Positions 1-6,825 of a stretch of DNA of 12,648 nt are shown here, one piece after another; the stretch's first letter is position 1; the number at the start of each line of letters is the position of its first letter. Below the pieces are notes generated by a model, which had not been told where the DNA came from, ran no database searches, and worked only from the letters and a program-made list of their open reading frames with translations. A program made the translations under genes and the position numbers. Origin of the DNA: an uncultured Muribaculaceae bacterium (GTDB lineage: Bacteria; Bacteroidota; Bacteroidia; Bacteroidales; Muribaculaceae). The stretch lies in the NCBI GenBank assembly GCA_910589095.1, contig CAJUSN010000072.1:1-12648 (forward strand), in the 5' to 3' direction.

Positions 1-87
1 GAAGGTGAGGCCGGTGGCTTGTGCCAAGGCCCTTCCGAGAGTGGACTTTCCACTCCCCATAAACCCAATGATGAAAATCGGTTTCAT
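1..87 (-). CDS. aroK: Shikimate kinase, N-terminal part only
   Basis: The gene runs off the left edge; only the first 29 codons, from the ATG at 87-85, are present. The peptide begins MKPIFIIGFMGSGKSTLGRA, a short beta strand followed directly by a P-loop (GxxGxGKST) at about residues 8-16. A P-loop this close to the N-terminus with the form GFMGSGKST is typical of shikimate kinase, which phosphorylates shikimate with ATP in the cytosolic chorismate (aromatic amino acid) pathway. Other small P-loop kinases such as gluconate or adenylate kinase are possible, because the shikimate-binding residues lie outside the window. A Bacteroidota -7 box lies just upstream (112-120), and the gene is divergent from the transporter at 188. 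Confidence 0.75.
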   Translation of the reverse strand, partial: MKPIFIIGFMGSGKSTLGRALAQATGLTF

Positions 88-111
88 GAATCAAAATGCT
101 TTTGTCAACTT

Positions 112-120
112 GCAAATTTA
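112..120 (-). promoter_or_regulatory. Bacteroidota -7 promoter box for aroK
   Basis: Read on the minus strand this is TAAATTTGC, a full match to TAnnTTTG. It would start transcription near base 105, giving a leader of about 18 bases before the aroK ATG. No TTTG -33 element is seen at the expected 19-base spacing, so support rests on the -7 box and its position. Confidence 0.5.
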
Positions 121-174
121 GCAAAATTTTTCGTAAAGGCTCCTGCGGCTGATGCTCCGTGACGGAAAAAGTAG

Positions 175-183
175 TAATTTTGC
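175..183 (+). promoter_or_regulatory. Bacteroidota -7 box immediately before the transporter start
   Basis: TAATTTTGC matches TAnnTTTG, and its G lies only 6 bases before the ATG at 188. Transcription would begin at or within a few bases of that ATG, which implies a leaderless or nearly leaderless mRNA and rules out the upstream in-frame ATG at 152. No clear -33 TTTG is present at 19 bases spacing. Confidence 0.5.
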
Positions 184-187
184 ATTC

Positions 188-1852
188 ATGAACTGGTTTG
201 AAAGCCTATTTTTCGAGCAATCGGCTCTGCAGGCCGTATGCGTAATCTCCGTCATCATCGCCATTGGTCTCGGACTTGGTAAGTTGAGGGTGTGCGGAAT
301 TTCGTTAGGAGTCACCTTCGTGTTCTTCACGGGAATATTTGCGGGACATCTTGGTCTTGCAATTGACCCGGGAATGTTGAAATACGCCCAGGACTTCGGA
401 CTGATGCTCTTTGTGTATGAGCTGGGACTGAAAGTTGGACCTGGCTTTTTCAGCTCATTCCGCACCGGAGGGCTCCGCATGAACATGATGGGGCTCGGAT
501 TGGTGCTACTTGGAACAGCCACCGCAGTGGCCCTGAGCTATCTTCTGAGTATCCCTATGGCCGATATGGTAGGCATAATCAGTGGTGCCACAACGAACAC
601 ACCGGCGCTGGGAGCAGCTCAGCAAGCGCTTAATCAGTTGGGGCTCTCGGCCGACGGAGCAGCTCTGAGCTGCGCTGTGACCTATCCGTTAGGTGTGGTC
701 GGGGTGATCCTTGCATTTGTAGTGGTGAAGAAATTCGTGGCGCGTCCCAAGGATTATGAATCTCACTCGCACGCGGAAGCTGACCATACCTTCGTCACTG
801 AATTTCATGTGACCAATCCCGGCATTGAGGGCCTCACGCTGAAAGAGGTGCACAATCTGGTGGACACACGTTTCGTGGTTTCACGCATCTGGCATGGGGA
901 TGTGGTTTCAATCCCGGGTCCTGATGAAAAGTTGCTTGGGGGCGACCGCGTTCTCACGGTTATCAACGAGGACGACCTTCCCAAACTGACACTTCTTTTC
1001 GGCGAGAAAGCCACCACTGACTGGAATAACCCCGACATAGACTGGGACACTCTTGACAAAAACCTGATTTCAAGAACCATAGCAGTGAGCAAGCCGGCGC
1101 TCAACGGCAAGCGGTTGGGCTCGCTGAAATTGCGCAATCATTACGGGATAAACATTTCTCGCGTCACTCGCTCAGGGGTTCGCTTGCTTGCAACTCCCAA
1201 TCTGCTGCTCCAGCTTGGCGACCGCATTACAATTGTGGGTGAGGCTGAGGCCGTTGACCGCGTGGAACAGCTTGTGGGAAACTCCGTATCCGATCTCAAG
1301 GATCCTAATCTGGCCGCAATCTTCATAGGTATGGTCCTTTCGCTCATTGTTGGCTCGATACCAATTGCCATACCGGGCATTTCGGTGCCCATAAAGCTCG
1401 GATTGGCCGGAGGCCCAATTGTCGTGGGTATCTTGATAGGTCGTTTCGGCCCTCAGTTCCACATGGTAACCTATACCACCCGCAGCGCCAACCTTATGCT
1501 TCGCGGCATAGGTCTCTCACTGTTTCTTGCATGCCTGGGATTGGAAAGCGGAAGCCAATTCCTTGACACTATAATGCGCTCCGACGGCCTGCTGTGGATA
1601 GGGGCCGGATTCATCATCACACTTATACCATCGCTGCTTATGACTATAGCCTCCATGCGCATTTGGAAACTTGATTTCGGAAGCGCTGCCGGAATGGTTA
1701 GCGGTGCCATGGCCAATCCAATGTCGCTCGCCTACGCCAACGAGACCGTGCACGGGGATGATGCTTCGGTGGCTTATGCCACCACTTATCCTCTTTCTAT
1801 GTTTGCCCGCGTGGTGATAGCACAACTGCTCGTCATAGCATTTGTTCATTAA
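188..1852 (+). CDS. AspT/YidE-family membrane transporter with two TrkA-C (RCK_C) domains
   Basis: The 554-residue protein is an inner-membrane carrier built as an inverted duplication. A hydrophobic half (about residues 1-185) carries a GATTNTPALGAA motif, and a second hydrophobic half (about 375-554) carries the matching GAMANPMSLAYAN motif. Between them lie two soluble TrkA-C-like domains at roughly 205-275 and 300-365, the second ending in LLLQLGDRITIVGE. This is the layout of the aspartate:alanine exchanger AspT and the YidE/YbjL relatives. The substrate cannot be read from sequence; amino or dicarboxylic acids are plausible. I chose ATG 188 over the in-frame ATG at 152 because a -7 promoter box sits between them and because MNWFESLFFEQSA resembles the usual N-terminus of the family. 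The mannosidase gene starts 32 bases after the stop and is probably co-transcribed. Confidence 0.85.
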   Translation: MNWFESLFFEQSALQAVCVISVIIAIGLGLGKLRVCGISLGVTFVFFTGIFAGHLGLAIDPGMLKYAQDFGLMLFVYELGLKVGPGFFSSFRTGGLRMNMMGLGLVLLGTATAVALSYLLSIPMADMVGIISGATTNTPALGAAQQALNQLGLSADGAALSCAVTYPLGVVGVILAFVVVKKFVARPKDYESHSHAEADHTFVTEFHVTNPGIEGLTLKEVHNLVDTRFVVSRIWHGDVVSIPGPDEKLLGGDRVLTVINEDDLPKLTLLFGEKATTDWNNPDIDWDTLDKNLISRTIAVSKPALNGKRLGSLKLRNHYGINISRVTRSGVRLLATPNLLLQLGDRITIVGEAEAVDRVEQLVGNSVSDLKDPNLAAIFIGMVLSLIVGSIPIAIPGISVPIKLGLAGGPIVVGILIGRFGPQFHMVTYTTRSANLMLRGIGLSLFLACLGLESGSQFLDTIMRSDGLLWIGAGFIITLIPSLLMTIASMRIWKLDFGSAAGMVSGAMANPMSLAYANETVHGDDASVAYATTYPLSMFARVVIAQLLVIAFVH

Positions 1853-1884
1853 CCAATCAACATCATATAAGCCTGACTGAGAGT

Positions 1885-3342
1885 ATGAAAAAACTTTGTA
1901 TTGCCCTGGGTGCATGCATCGGTTTGGGGATGATTGCACCATCGGCCACATTTGCAAAGACCCCCACACACAAAACATGCAGCGCCGACAAAACAGCGAT
2001 AAGCTATACCTGCAAGCGACCCGTTGAAAAAGACCGCCTGTTCCGCTCTGAAGCTGTGGAACGTGAAATAGCTAAAGTGAAGAAGCTTCTAAAAAACAAA
2101 AAGTTGGCATGGATGTTTGAAAACTGCTTTCCCAACACGCTGGACACCACCGTGCATTTCCGCACCGATGACGCAGGGAAACATGAAACATTTGTTTACA
2201 CGGGCGACATCCATGCCATGTGGCTCCGCGACTCAGGCGCACAGGTATGGCCATATGTTCAGCTGGCCCCTGATGATCCGGAACTGAAAGCTTTGGTGGA
2301 GGGTGTGATACGGCAGCAGTTCAAACTTATCAACCGCGATCCGTATGCCAACGCTTTCAACGATGGACCCACGGGGGGAGAGTGGCAGAGCGATCTCACG
2401 GAAATGTCGCCCTACGTGCATGAACGGAAGTGGGAGATAGATTCGCTGTGCTATCCCATCCGTCTGGCTTACGAATATTGGAAACGTACAGGCGACAGTA
2501 CAATTTTCGACTCCGAGTGGCTTCGGGCAATAGAGGCCATTCTGAAAACATTTACGGAACAGCAACGAAAGGAGGGCAACGGCCCTTACAAATTCGAGCG
2601 CAACACCACGCGTGCCCTGGACACACTTAACAACAATGGATTGGGAGCTCCGGTGAAACCGTGCGGGCTCATTGTGTCATCATTCCGTCCCAGCGACGAC
2701 GCCACCACGCTGCAATTTCTCGTACCCTCTAATTTCTTCGCTGTATCCTCACTTCGGAAAGCAGCTGAGATACTGCGTGAGGTGAACGGCGAGGATAAAC
2801 TTGCAGCACAATGCACAGCACTTGCAGCCGAGGTGAACGATGCGCTTGAAAAATATGCCAAAGTGAATCATCCGGAATTCGGCACAATCTATGCTTTTGA
2901 AGTGGACGGGTTCGGCAACGCGCTGCTCATGGATGACGCTAATGCGCCCAGCCTGCTTTCACTCCCTTACTTATCGGATGTCAATGTTGACGACCCGGTG
3001 TATGAGAACACGCGGAGGTTCGTGTGGAGCCAAAGCAATCCTTATTTCTTCAAGGGCAATGCCGGCGAAGGCATAGGAGGACCCCATGTGGGCTACGACA
3101 TGATATGGCCCATGAGCATAATGATGAAGGCCTTTACCTCGACAGATGATGATGAGATAGCCGAATGTATGCGCCAACTGCTTGCAACGGACAACAACAT
3201 GGGCTTCATTCACGAATCATTCCACAAGGACGATCCATCCAATTTCACCCGTGAATGGTTTGCATGGCAAAACACCCTCTTCGGCGAGCTGGTGCTCAAG
3301 CTTATAGCAGAGAATAAGCTTGATCTGCTCAACTCCTTATAA
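1885..3342 (+). CDS. GH125 exo-alpha-1,6-mannosidase, secreted
   Basis: The 485-residue protein carries an N-terminal signal peptide (basic KK, hydrophobic stretch, likely cleavage after SATFA near residue 24), so it should act in the periplasm or outside. The remainder is one GH125 domain, a metal-independent alpha-mannosidase family that removes non-reducing-end alpha-1,6-mannose from N-glycans or mannan. Hallmarks visible are MWLRDSGAQVWPY from residue 112, WEIDSLCYP with D186, and GFIHESFHKDD with E444; D186 and E444 are the likely catalytic acid and base by analogy with characterised members. Length and C-terminus (WFAWQNTLFGEL) look complete. It is not in a visible glycan-utilisation locus: there is no SusC/SusD pair or GH92 nearby, and the upstream neighbour is a transporter on the same strand. 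Substrate is inferred from family only. Confidence 0.9.
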   Translation: MKKLCIALGACIGLGMIAPSATFAKTPTHKTCSADKTAISYTCKRPVEKDRLFRSEAVEREIAKVKKLLKNKKLAWMFENCFPNTLDTTVHFRTDDAGKHETFVYTGDIHAMWLRDSGAQVWPYVQLAPDDPELKALVEGVIRQQFKLINRDPYANAFNDGPTGGEWQSDLTEMSPYVHERKWEIDSLCYPIRLAYEYWKRTGDSTIFDSEWLRAIEAILKTFTEQQRKEGNGPYKFERNTTRALDTLNNNGLGAPVKPCGLIVSSFRPSDDATTLQFLVPSNFFAVSSLRKAAEILREVNGEDKLAAQCTALAAEVNDALEKYAKVNHPEFGTIYAFEVDGFGNALLMDDANAPSLLSLPYLSDVNVDDPVYENTRRFVWSQSNPYFFKGNAGEGIGGPHVGYDMIWPMSIMMKAFTSTDDDEIAECMRQLLATDNNMGFIHESFHKDDPSNFTREWFAWQNTLFGELVLKLIAENKLDLLNSL

Positions 3343-3380
3343 AAAAGATTACATCCCTTCCGGTCAGAGACCGCGAAGGG
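3341..3380 (-). terminator. Intrinsic terminator of the 175-residue protein gene, overlapping its stop codon
   Basis: Bases 3355-3365 and 3369-3380 form an 11-bp stem (CCCTTC CGGTC against GACCG C GAAGGG) with one bulged C and a 3-base loop. On the minus strand the stem is followed, after 8 bases, by six T (3346-3341). The TGA stop of the gene (3366-3364) lies in the loop and stem. It occupies the tail-to-tail junction with the mannosidase; for the plus strand there is no T-run after the stem, so it would act mainly on the minus strand. Confidence 0.65.
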
Positions 3381-3891
3381 CTCGGAGCTGCTCAAGGATA
3401 TCGAAGCGAGTCATGCGACGGTTGCGCTTGAGAACCGTGGCGAAATCGTGACAAACACCTTGAACACCCTGATGGGTGAAAACACGGGTGAGATACATGT
3501 AATTCTTGTCAAAAAGGCGACGCGTCTCATCCTCTTCAAGATTGCATGCTTCACTACCTTCTGAAATCATCAGATCAAGCAAATATTGACGTGTTTCGGC
3601 GTCCATTCCGCTCTTTTCAAGAACGTAGCGGCGACACATGACATTGCCAACCACCGCAGCCATGGAATAATTGAAATGCTTTAGAATGGTGTTCCACGCG
3701 CTTTTGGCTGAAAGGCCCGGATTACCGGCAAAGAAATAATTGTCGGAGTATTCCACAAGCTCATCGGGAAGAGCGTCGAGATCCACGGCTGAAACCAGAT
3801 CTTCGCCTTCCATCACCACAAAAGCCACAGTCATGCCGGTGGCACCGTAGCAGCGGTCATCTTCGCTGCGATATTTCAAGTTTGTTTCCAT
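3364..3891 (-). CDS. Conserved-looking hypothetical protein, 175 residues, cytosolic
   Basis: I do not recognise this family. The protein is acidic and soluble, with no signal peptide or membrane segment. It looks largely helical after an N-terminal section (residues 15-40) containing the beta-like stretch TVAFVVMEGEDLVSAVDLD. A middle part (51-90) reads NYFFAGNPGLSAKSAWNTIL then a stretch ending MCRRYV. The C-terminal third has LTRVFTHQGVQGVCHDFATV and a basic RNRRMTR helix ending LRALRGL. It has four cysteines (14, 86, 116, 147), not spaced like a metal site. Codon use and base composition match the neighbours, so it looks native rather than imported. It has its own consensus promoter about 100 bases upstream, a foldable leader and a terminator, so it is probably a single-gene unit. 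That it is a real gene is likely; function is unknown. Confidence 0.8.
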   Translation of the reverse strand: METNLKYRSEDDRCYGATGMTVAFVVMEGEDLVSAVDLDALPDELVEYSDNYFFAGNPGLSAKSAWNTILKHFNYSMAAVVGNVMCRRYVLEKSGMDAETRQYLLDLMISEGSEACNLEEDETRRLFDKNYMYLTRVFTHQGVQGVCHDFATVLKRNRRMTRFDILEQLRALRGL

Positions 3892-3927
3892 AAATAGCTG
3901 TCAAGTAGCAGGTAATATTAGATAATC

Positions 3928-3970
3928 CGGTCCCGGGGCATAAAAAAAGCGTCAACAGTGAGCGGGACCG
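3928..3970 (-). promoter_or_regulatory. Inverted repeat in the leader of the 175-residue protein gene
   Basis: A perfect 8-bp inverted repeat (CGGTCCCG at 3928-3935, CGGGACCG at 3963-3970) flanks a 27-base loop that contains seven T on the minus strand (3948-3942). It falls within the predicted transcript leader, ending 36 bases before the ATG at 3891. The fold could affect translation or transcript stability. No known riboswitch class is recognised. Confidence 0.35.
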
Positions 3971-3996
3971 CCTATCAAATAAACGCATTTCCGAGC

Positions 3997-4028
3997 GTAA
4001 AGTTAGTGAAATTTGCTCTAAGCGCAAA
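3997..4028 (-). promoter_or_regulatory. Bacteroidota promoter for the 175-residue protein gene
   Basis: Minus strand TTTG (4028-4025), exactly 19 bases, then TAACTTTAC (4005-3997). This matches the TTTG-N19-TAnnTTTG consensus except for one base in the -7 box. The predicted start is near 3990, leaving a leader of about 100 bases before the ATG at 3891. It begins 14 bases beyond the strong hairpin that follows the Bax-inhibitor gene. Confidence 0.6.
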
Positions 4029-4042
4029 AGAGTTCTCATGCA

Positions 4043-4084
4043 GCGGGCGGCCCTCGGTGAAATTCTCACCCTTGGGCCGCCCGC
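4043..4084 (-). terminator. Strong GC-rich hairpin downstream of the Bax-inhibitor-like gene
   Basis: A perfect 11-bp outer stem (GCGGGCGGCCC at 4043-4053 with its complement at 4074-4084) encloses a second 5-bp stem (GGTGA/TCACC at 4056-4060 and 4066-4070) with loop AATTC. It lies 28 bases after the stop codon at 4113. It is the obvious candidate terminator for the minus-strand genes, but the nearest T-run (4029-4026) is 13 bases beyond the stem, so it is not a textbook intrinsic terminator. It could also protect the mRNA 3' end. Confidence 0.5.
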
Positions 4085-4112
4085 GTGATATGGGTATCTA
4101 CGTTTGTCGAAA

Positions 4113-4821
4113 TCAGTTGCGGTTTCCGAAGAAACGGAGCAGATAGAGGAAGAGATTGATGAAATCAAGGTAGAGCGACAATGCACCGATAGTGGCCACT
4201 TTACCGTAGGCTTCAAATGGAGCGGCCAAAGCCATACGCTTGATGTTCTGAGTGTCCCATGCAGTGAGCCCGATGAAGATAAGTACACCGGCACCGGAAA
4301 TTATCCATTCAAGGCCACTGCTCTTCATGAACAGATTGACCAGGGAAACAATTATCAACCCAAAGAGCGCCATGATGAGGAATGTGCCCCAACGGGTGAG
4401 ATCCTGGGTGGTGAAATAGCCATAAACGCTCATGGCACCGAACACGCCGGCTGTAATAAAGAATGTTTTATAAATCGACGCACCGGTATAGACCAGGAAA
4501 ATAGGGAACAGAGCGAAGCCGTTCTGCGAATAGGAAGAACAGAGCAGTGGCCATGGGCGAGCTGAGTTTATTGATTCCGGAAGAGATTGCGATCACGAGC
4601 CCAACTTCAAGAAGCAGGGTTATGAACATCAAAGAGCTGTGCTCGGCCATAAAGGTGAGCACTGTCATGGAGTTAGCGCAGAAGAAAGCCACGAGAGCTG
4701 AAACCACGAGGCCGAGTGTCATTTTGAGAAACACGCTGCGCATCACGGTGTTGAGGGCAGATTCGCTTACAGCGTAATCGCCTCCTTGACCGGGTGTGTT
4801 GTAATAATTGTTATAATCCAT
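4113..4821 (-). pseudogene. Bax inhibitor-1/YccA-family membrane protein, frameshifted
   Basis: Two minus-strand reading frames together make one protein of the BI-1/YccA family (TMBIM-like, multi-pass inner membrane proteins of about 235 residues). Frame one starts at ATG 4821 and gives about 99 family-like residues, including VMRSVFLKMTLGLVVSALVA and ending SPMATALFFLFA. It then runs through unrelated codons to a stop at 4468. The second frame takes over at codon 4523 with NGFALFPIFLVYTGASIYK and continues through AGVFGAMSVYGYFTTQDLT, FIGLTAWDTQNIKRM and LYLDFINLFLYLLRFFG to the stop at 4113. The switch lies at about 4518-4535, equivalent to losing 2 or 5 bases or gaining 1. Sequence on both sides of the break is otherwise intact, so the lesion is recent or a sequencing error. 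The gene follows argS by 72 bases; a weak promoter (TTTG, 21 bases, TAACCTTTT) lies in that gap. Function in bacteria is poorly defined. Confidence 0.85.
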
Positions 4822-4893
4822 TTTTATAAAAGGTTAATAGTTTCACTTGTTTAAGTGCAAATGACGTGCCAAACCCGAAATGACGCGCGAGGA

Positions 4894-6681
4894 TCACATG
4901 CGGTCAGGCACGCGGATGCCGAGAAGTCCCATTGCCGAAGCGATGGTGCGTGCCGCACATTCCGACAAGGCCAGACGGAGTGAGCGCTTATCCGCATCGG
5001 TCTCCTTGAGAATAGAGCAATCATGATAGAACTGATTGTACTCCTTGGCAAGTTCATACACATAATTGGCAATCAAAGCGGGGCTGAGCGAACGTCCTGC
5101 TTCAGCCACAACTGCGGGATAATCGGCCAAACGCTGTATGAGAGCAATCTCGCGTTCACCGGGAGCCACAGTTACAAACTGACCGATAGCGAAGCCCTCA
5201 TCGGCAGCCTTGCGAAGCACCGAACGGATACGAGCATGGGTGTACTGGATGAACGGACCGGTATTGCCATTGAAGTCGATAGATTCCTTGGGATTGAAGG
5301 TCATGTTCTTGCGAGGATCCACCTTGAGAAGGAAATATTTCAGAGCACCCAGTCCTACCATTTCGGTAATATCCTTCACTTCCGCGTCGGAGCATCCGTC
5401 AAGCTGACCGCGTTCAGAGCTTACGGCACGCGCAGTGCTGACCATTTCATCCATGAGATCATCGGCATCCACAACCGTACCCTCGCGGCTCTTCATCTTG
5501 CCATCAGGAAGCTCTACCATACCATAGGAGAAGTGGACAAGATCCTTACCCCAACGGAAACCGAGGCGATCAAGCAGCAGTGAGAGCACCTGGAAATGAT
5601 AATTTTGCTCGTTACCCACCACGTAGATCATCCGGTCAATGGGGTAGTCGGCAAAACGCATCTGGGCTGTACCGATATCCTGTGTCATATAAACCGAAGT
5701 GCCGTCGGCACGGAGCAAAAGTTTGTGATCCAAACCTTCGCCGGTAAGATCAGCCCAAACGGAGCCATCCTCCTTACGGTACATAAGACCTTTCTCCAAG
5801 CCTTCAAGCACCTTCTCCTTACCTTTAAGATAAGTGTTGCTTTCGTAATAGATTTTGTCGAAATCCACGCCCATGCGTTCATAGGTGGCGTCAAAACCGG
5901 CATATACCCAAGAATTCATCATCTCCCAGAGCGCGCGAATATCTTTATCGCCGGCTTCCCACTTGCGGAGCATCTCGCGGGCCTCAAGCATCAGGGGAGA
6001 TGCAGCTTCGGCCTCCTCTTTTGTCATCCCTTGCTCCATGAGGCTGTTGAGTTCGGCTTTGTAATGCTTGTCAAACAGCACGTAGAAGTCGCCGATAAGG
6101 TGGTCGCCCTTCTTGCCGGCCTTTTCGGGAGTAATGCCGTCGCCCCATTTCTGCCAAGCCAGCATGGATTTGCAGATGTGGATGCCGCGGTCATTGACAA
6201 TATTGGTTTTCACCACGCGGTTGCCGCAAGCAGCCAGTATGCGCGACAGGGAGTTACCGAGAAGAATGTTGCGTACATGTCCCAGATGAAGCGGTTTGTT
6301 GGTGTTGGGCGATGAATATTCAATCATCACCAAAGGGGAGGCTTCTGTTGCGGGAGTTATGCCGAAGTCCGGAGTCTGATACACATGCTCGAGTACCGAT
6401 GACCAGAATGTTGGCTCGATGACTATGTTGAGGAAGCCCTTGACAACATTGAAACGATCAACGGCAGGCTCGTTATCCACCAACCAGTTACCGATTTCAG
6501 TGGCAACAGCTTCAGGTGACTTACGGGCAGCCTTCACCCATGGAAACACCACAAGTGTGAGATTGCCTTCAAACTCCTTGCGAGTTGTTTGCGGCGTGAT
6601 GGACGCCGGATCGGCATCCACACCGTAAAGCTCTTTTACGGCACGAGCCGCTGCTTGAGATATGATATTGTCCAGTGACAT
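4894..6681 (-). CDS. argS: Arginyl-tRNA synthetase
   Basis: This class I enzyme attaches arginine to tRNA-Arg using ATP, in the cytosol, and is essential. At 595 residues it is full length. In order: the N-terminal ArgS additional domain (about 1-110), the Rossmann catalytic core with HLGH at 132-135 (the HIGH signature) preceded by IEYSSPNTNKP, the KMKSREGT signature at 395-402, and a helical DALR anticodon-binding domain from about 470 that includes GPFIQYTHARIRS and ends LGIRVPDRM. GNEQNYHF near 356-363 is also typical of ArgS. The start at ATG 6681 is supported by a consensus promoter 32 bases upstream. It is divergent from the LOG-family gene and is followed on the same strand by the broken Bax-inhibitor-like gene. 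Confidence 0.97.
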   Translation of the reverse strand: MSLDNIISQAAARAVKELYGVDADPASITPQTTRKEFEGNLTLVVFPWVKAARKSPEAVATEIGNWLVDNEPAVDRFNVVKGFLNIVIEPTFWSSVLEHVYQTPDFGITPATEASPLVMIEYSSPNTNKPLHLGHVRNILLGNSLSRILAACGNRVVKTNIVNDRGIHICKSMLAWQKWGDGITPEKAGKKGDHLIGDFYVLFDKHYKAELNSLMEQGMTKEEAEAASPLMLEAREMLRKWEAGDKDIRALWEMMNSWVYAGFDATYERMGVDFDKIYYESNTYLKGKEKVLEGLEKGLMYRKEDGSVWADLTGEGLDHKLLLRADGTSVYMTQDIGTAQMRFADYPIDRMIYVVGNEQNYHFQVLSLLLDRLGFRWGKDLVHFSYGMVELPDGKMKSREGTVVDADDLMDEMVSTARAVSSERGQLDGCSDAEVKDITEMVGLGALKYFLLKVDPRKNMTFNPKESIDFNGNTGPFIQYTHARIRSVLRKAADEGFAIGQFVTVAPGEREIALIQRLADYPAVVAEAGRSLSPALIANYVYELAKEYNQFYHDCSILKETDADKRSLRLALSECAARTIASAMGLLGIRVPDRM

Positions 6682-6712
6682 AGCTTGAATGAGAAATTAC
6701 TTTTAAAAATGT

Positions 6713-6743
6713 CAAATTTATGAATTTTGCAAATTTAGTCAAA
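6713..6743 (-). promoter_or_regulatory. Consensus Bacteroidota promoter of argS
   Basis: Minus strand TTTG (6743-6740), exactly 19 bases, then TAAATTTG (6720-6713): a full match to TTTG-N19-TAnnTTTG. The predicted start is near 6707, giving a leader of about 25 bases. A second -7-like box, TAAATTTGC (6737-6729), sits inside the spacer but has no TTTG at the right distance. Confidence 0.75.
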
Positions 6744-6810
6744 ATCCCCGACATATCGTTCTTTATCCCTAATTTTTGGCAGTCTATTGGCTGAGTTGGT
6801 GGATTTTTTG

Positions 6811-6819
6811 TAATTTTGC
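6811..6819 (+). promoter_or_regulatory. Bacteroidota -7 box directly before the LOG-family gene
   Basis: TAATTTTGC, identical to the box before the transporter at 175-183. Its G is 8 bases before the ATG at 6826, so transcription should start at or within a few bases of the start codon. A partial -33 (TTG at 6787-6789) is 21 bases upstream, slightly too far. Confidence 0.55.
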
Positions 6820-6825
6820 AGCCAA

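Noticed and set aside
1885..1950. Lipoprotein signal (LGAC at residues 8-11) on the GH125 protein
   Set aside because: The hydrophobic stretch before the cysteine is too short; a standard signal peptide cut after SATFA fits better.
4104..4565. Plus-strand open frame opposite the Bax-inhibitor-like gene
   Set aside because: Its translation is low in hydrophobic structure and meaningless, while the minus strand gives a clear membrane protein in two frames.
4468..4565. Programmed ribosomal frameshift in the Bax-inhibitor-like gene
   Set aside because: No slippery sequence or downstream fold is evident, and programmed frameshifting is not known to me for this family; mutation or sequencing error is simpler.
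4860..4890. Repeated AAATGACG after argS, and a small CACTT/AAGTG stem, as a terminator or regulatory repeat
   Set aside because: Two copies of eight bases and a 5-bp stem without a T-run are within chance expectation.
5023..6315. Two long plus-strand open frames opposite argS (186 and 239 codons)
   Set aside because: They lie entirely within the unmistakable argS coding region, their translations resemble no protein family, and open antisense frames are expected at this base composition.
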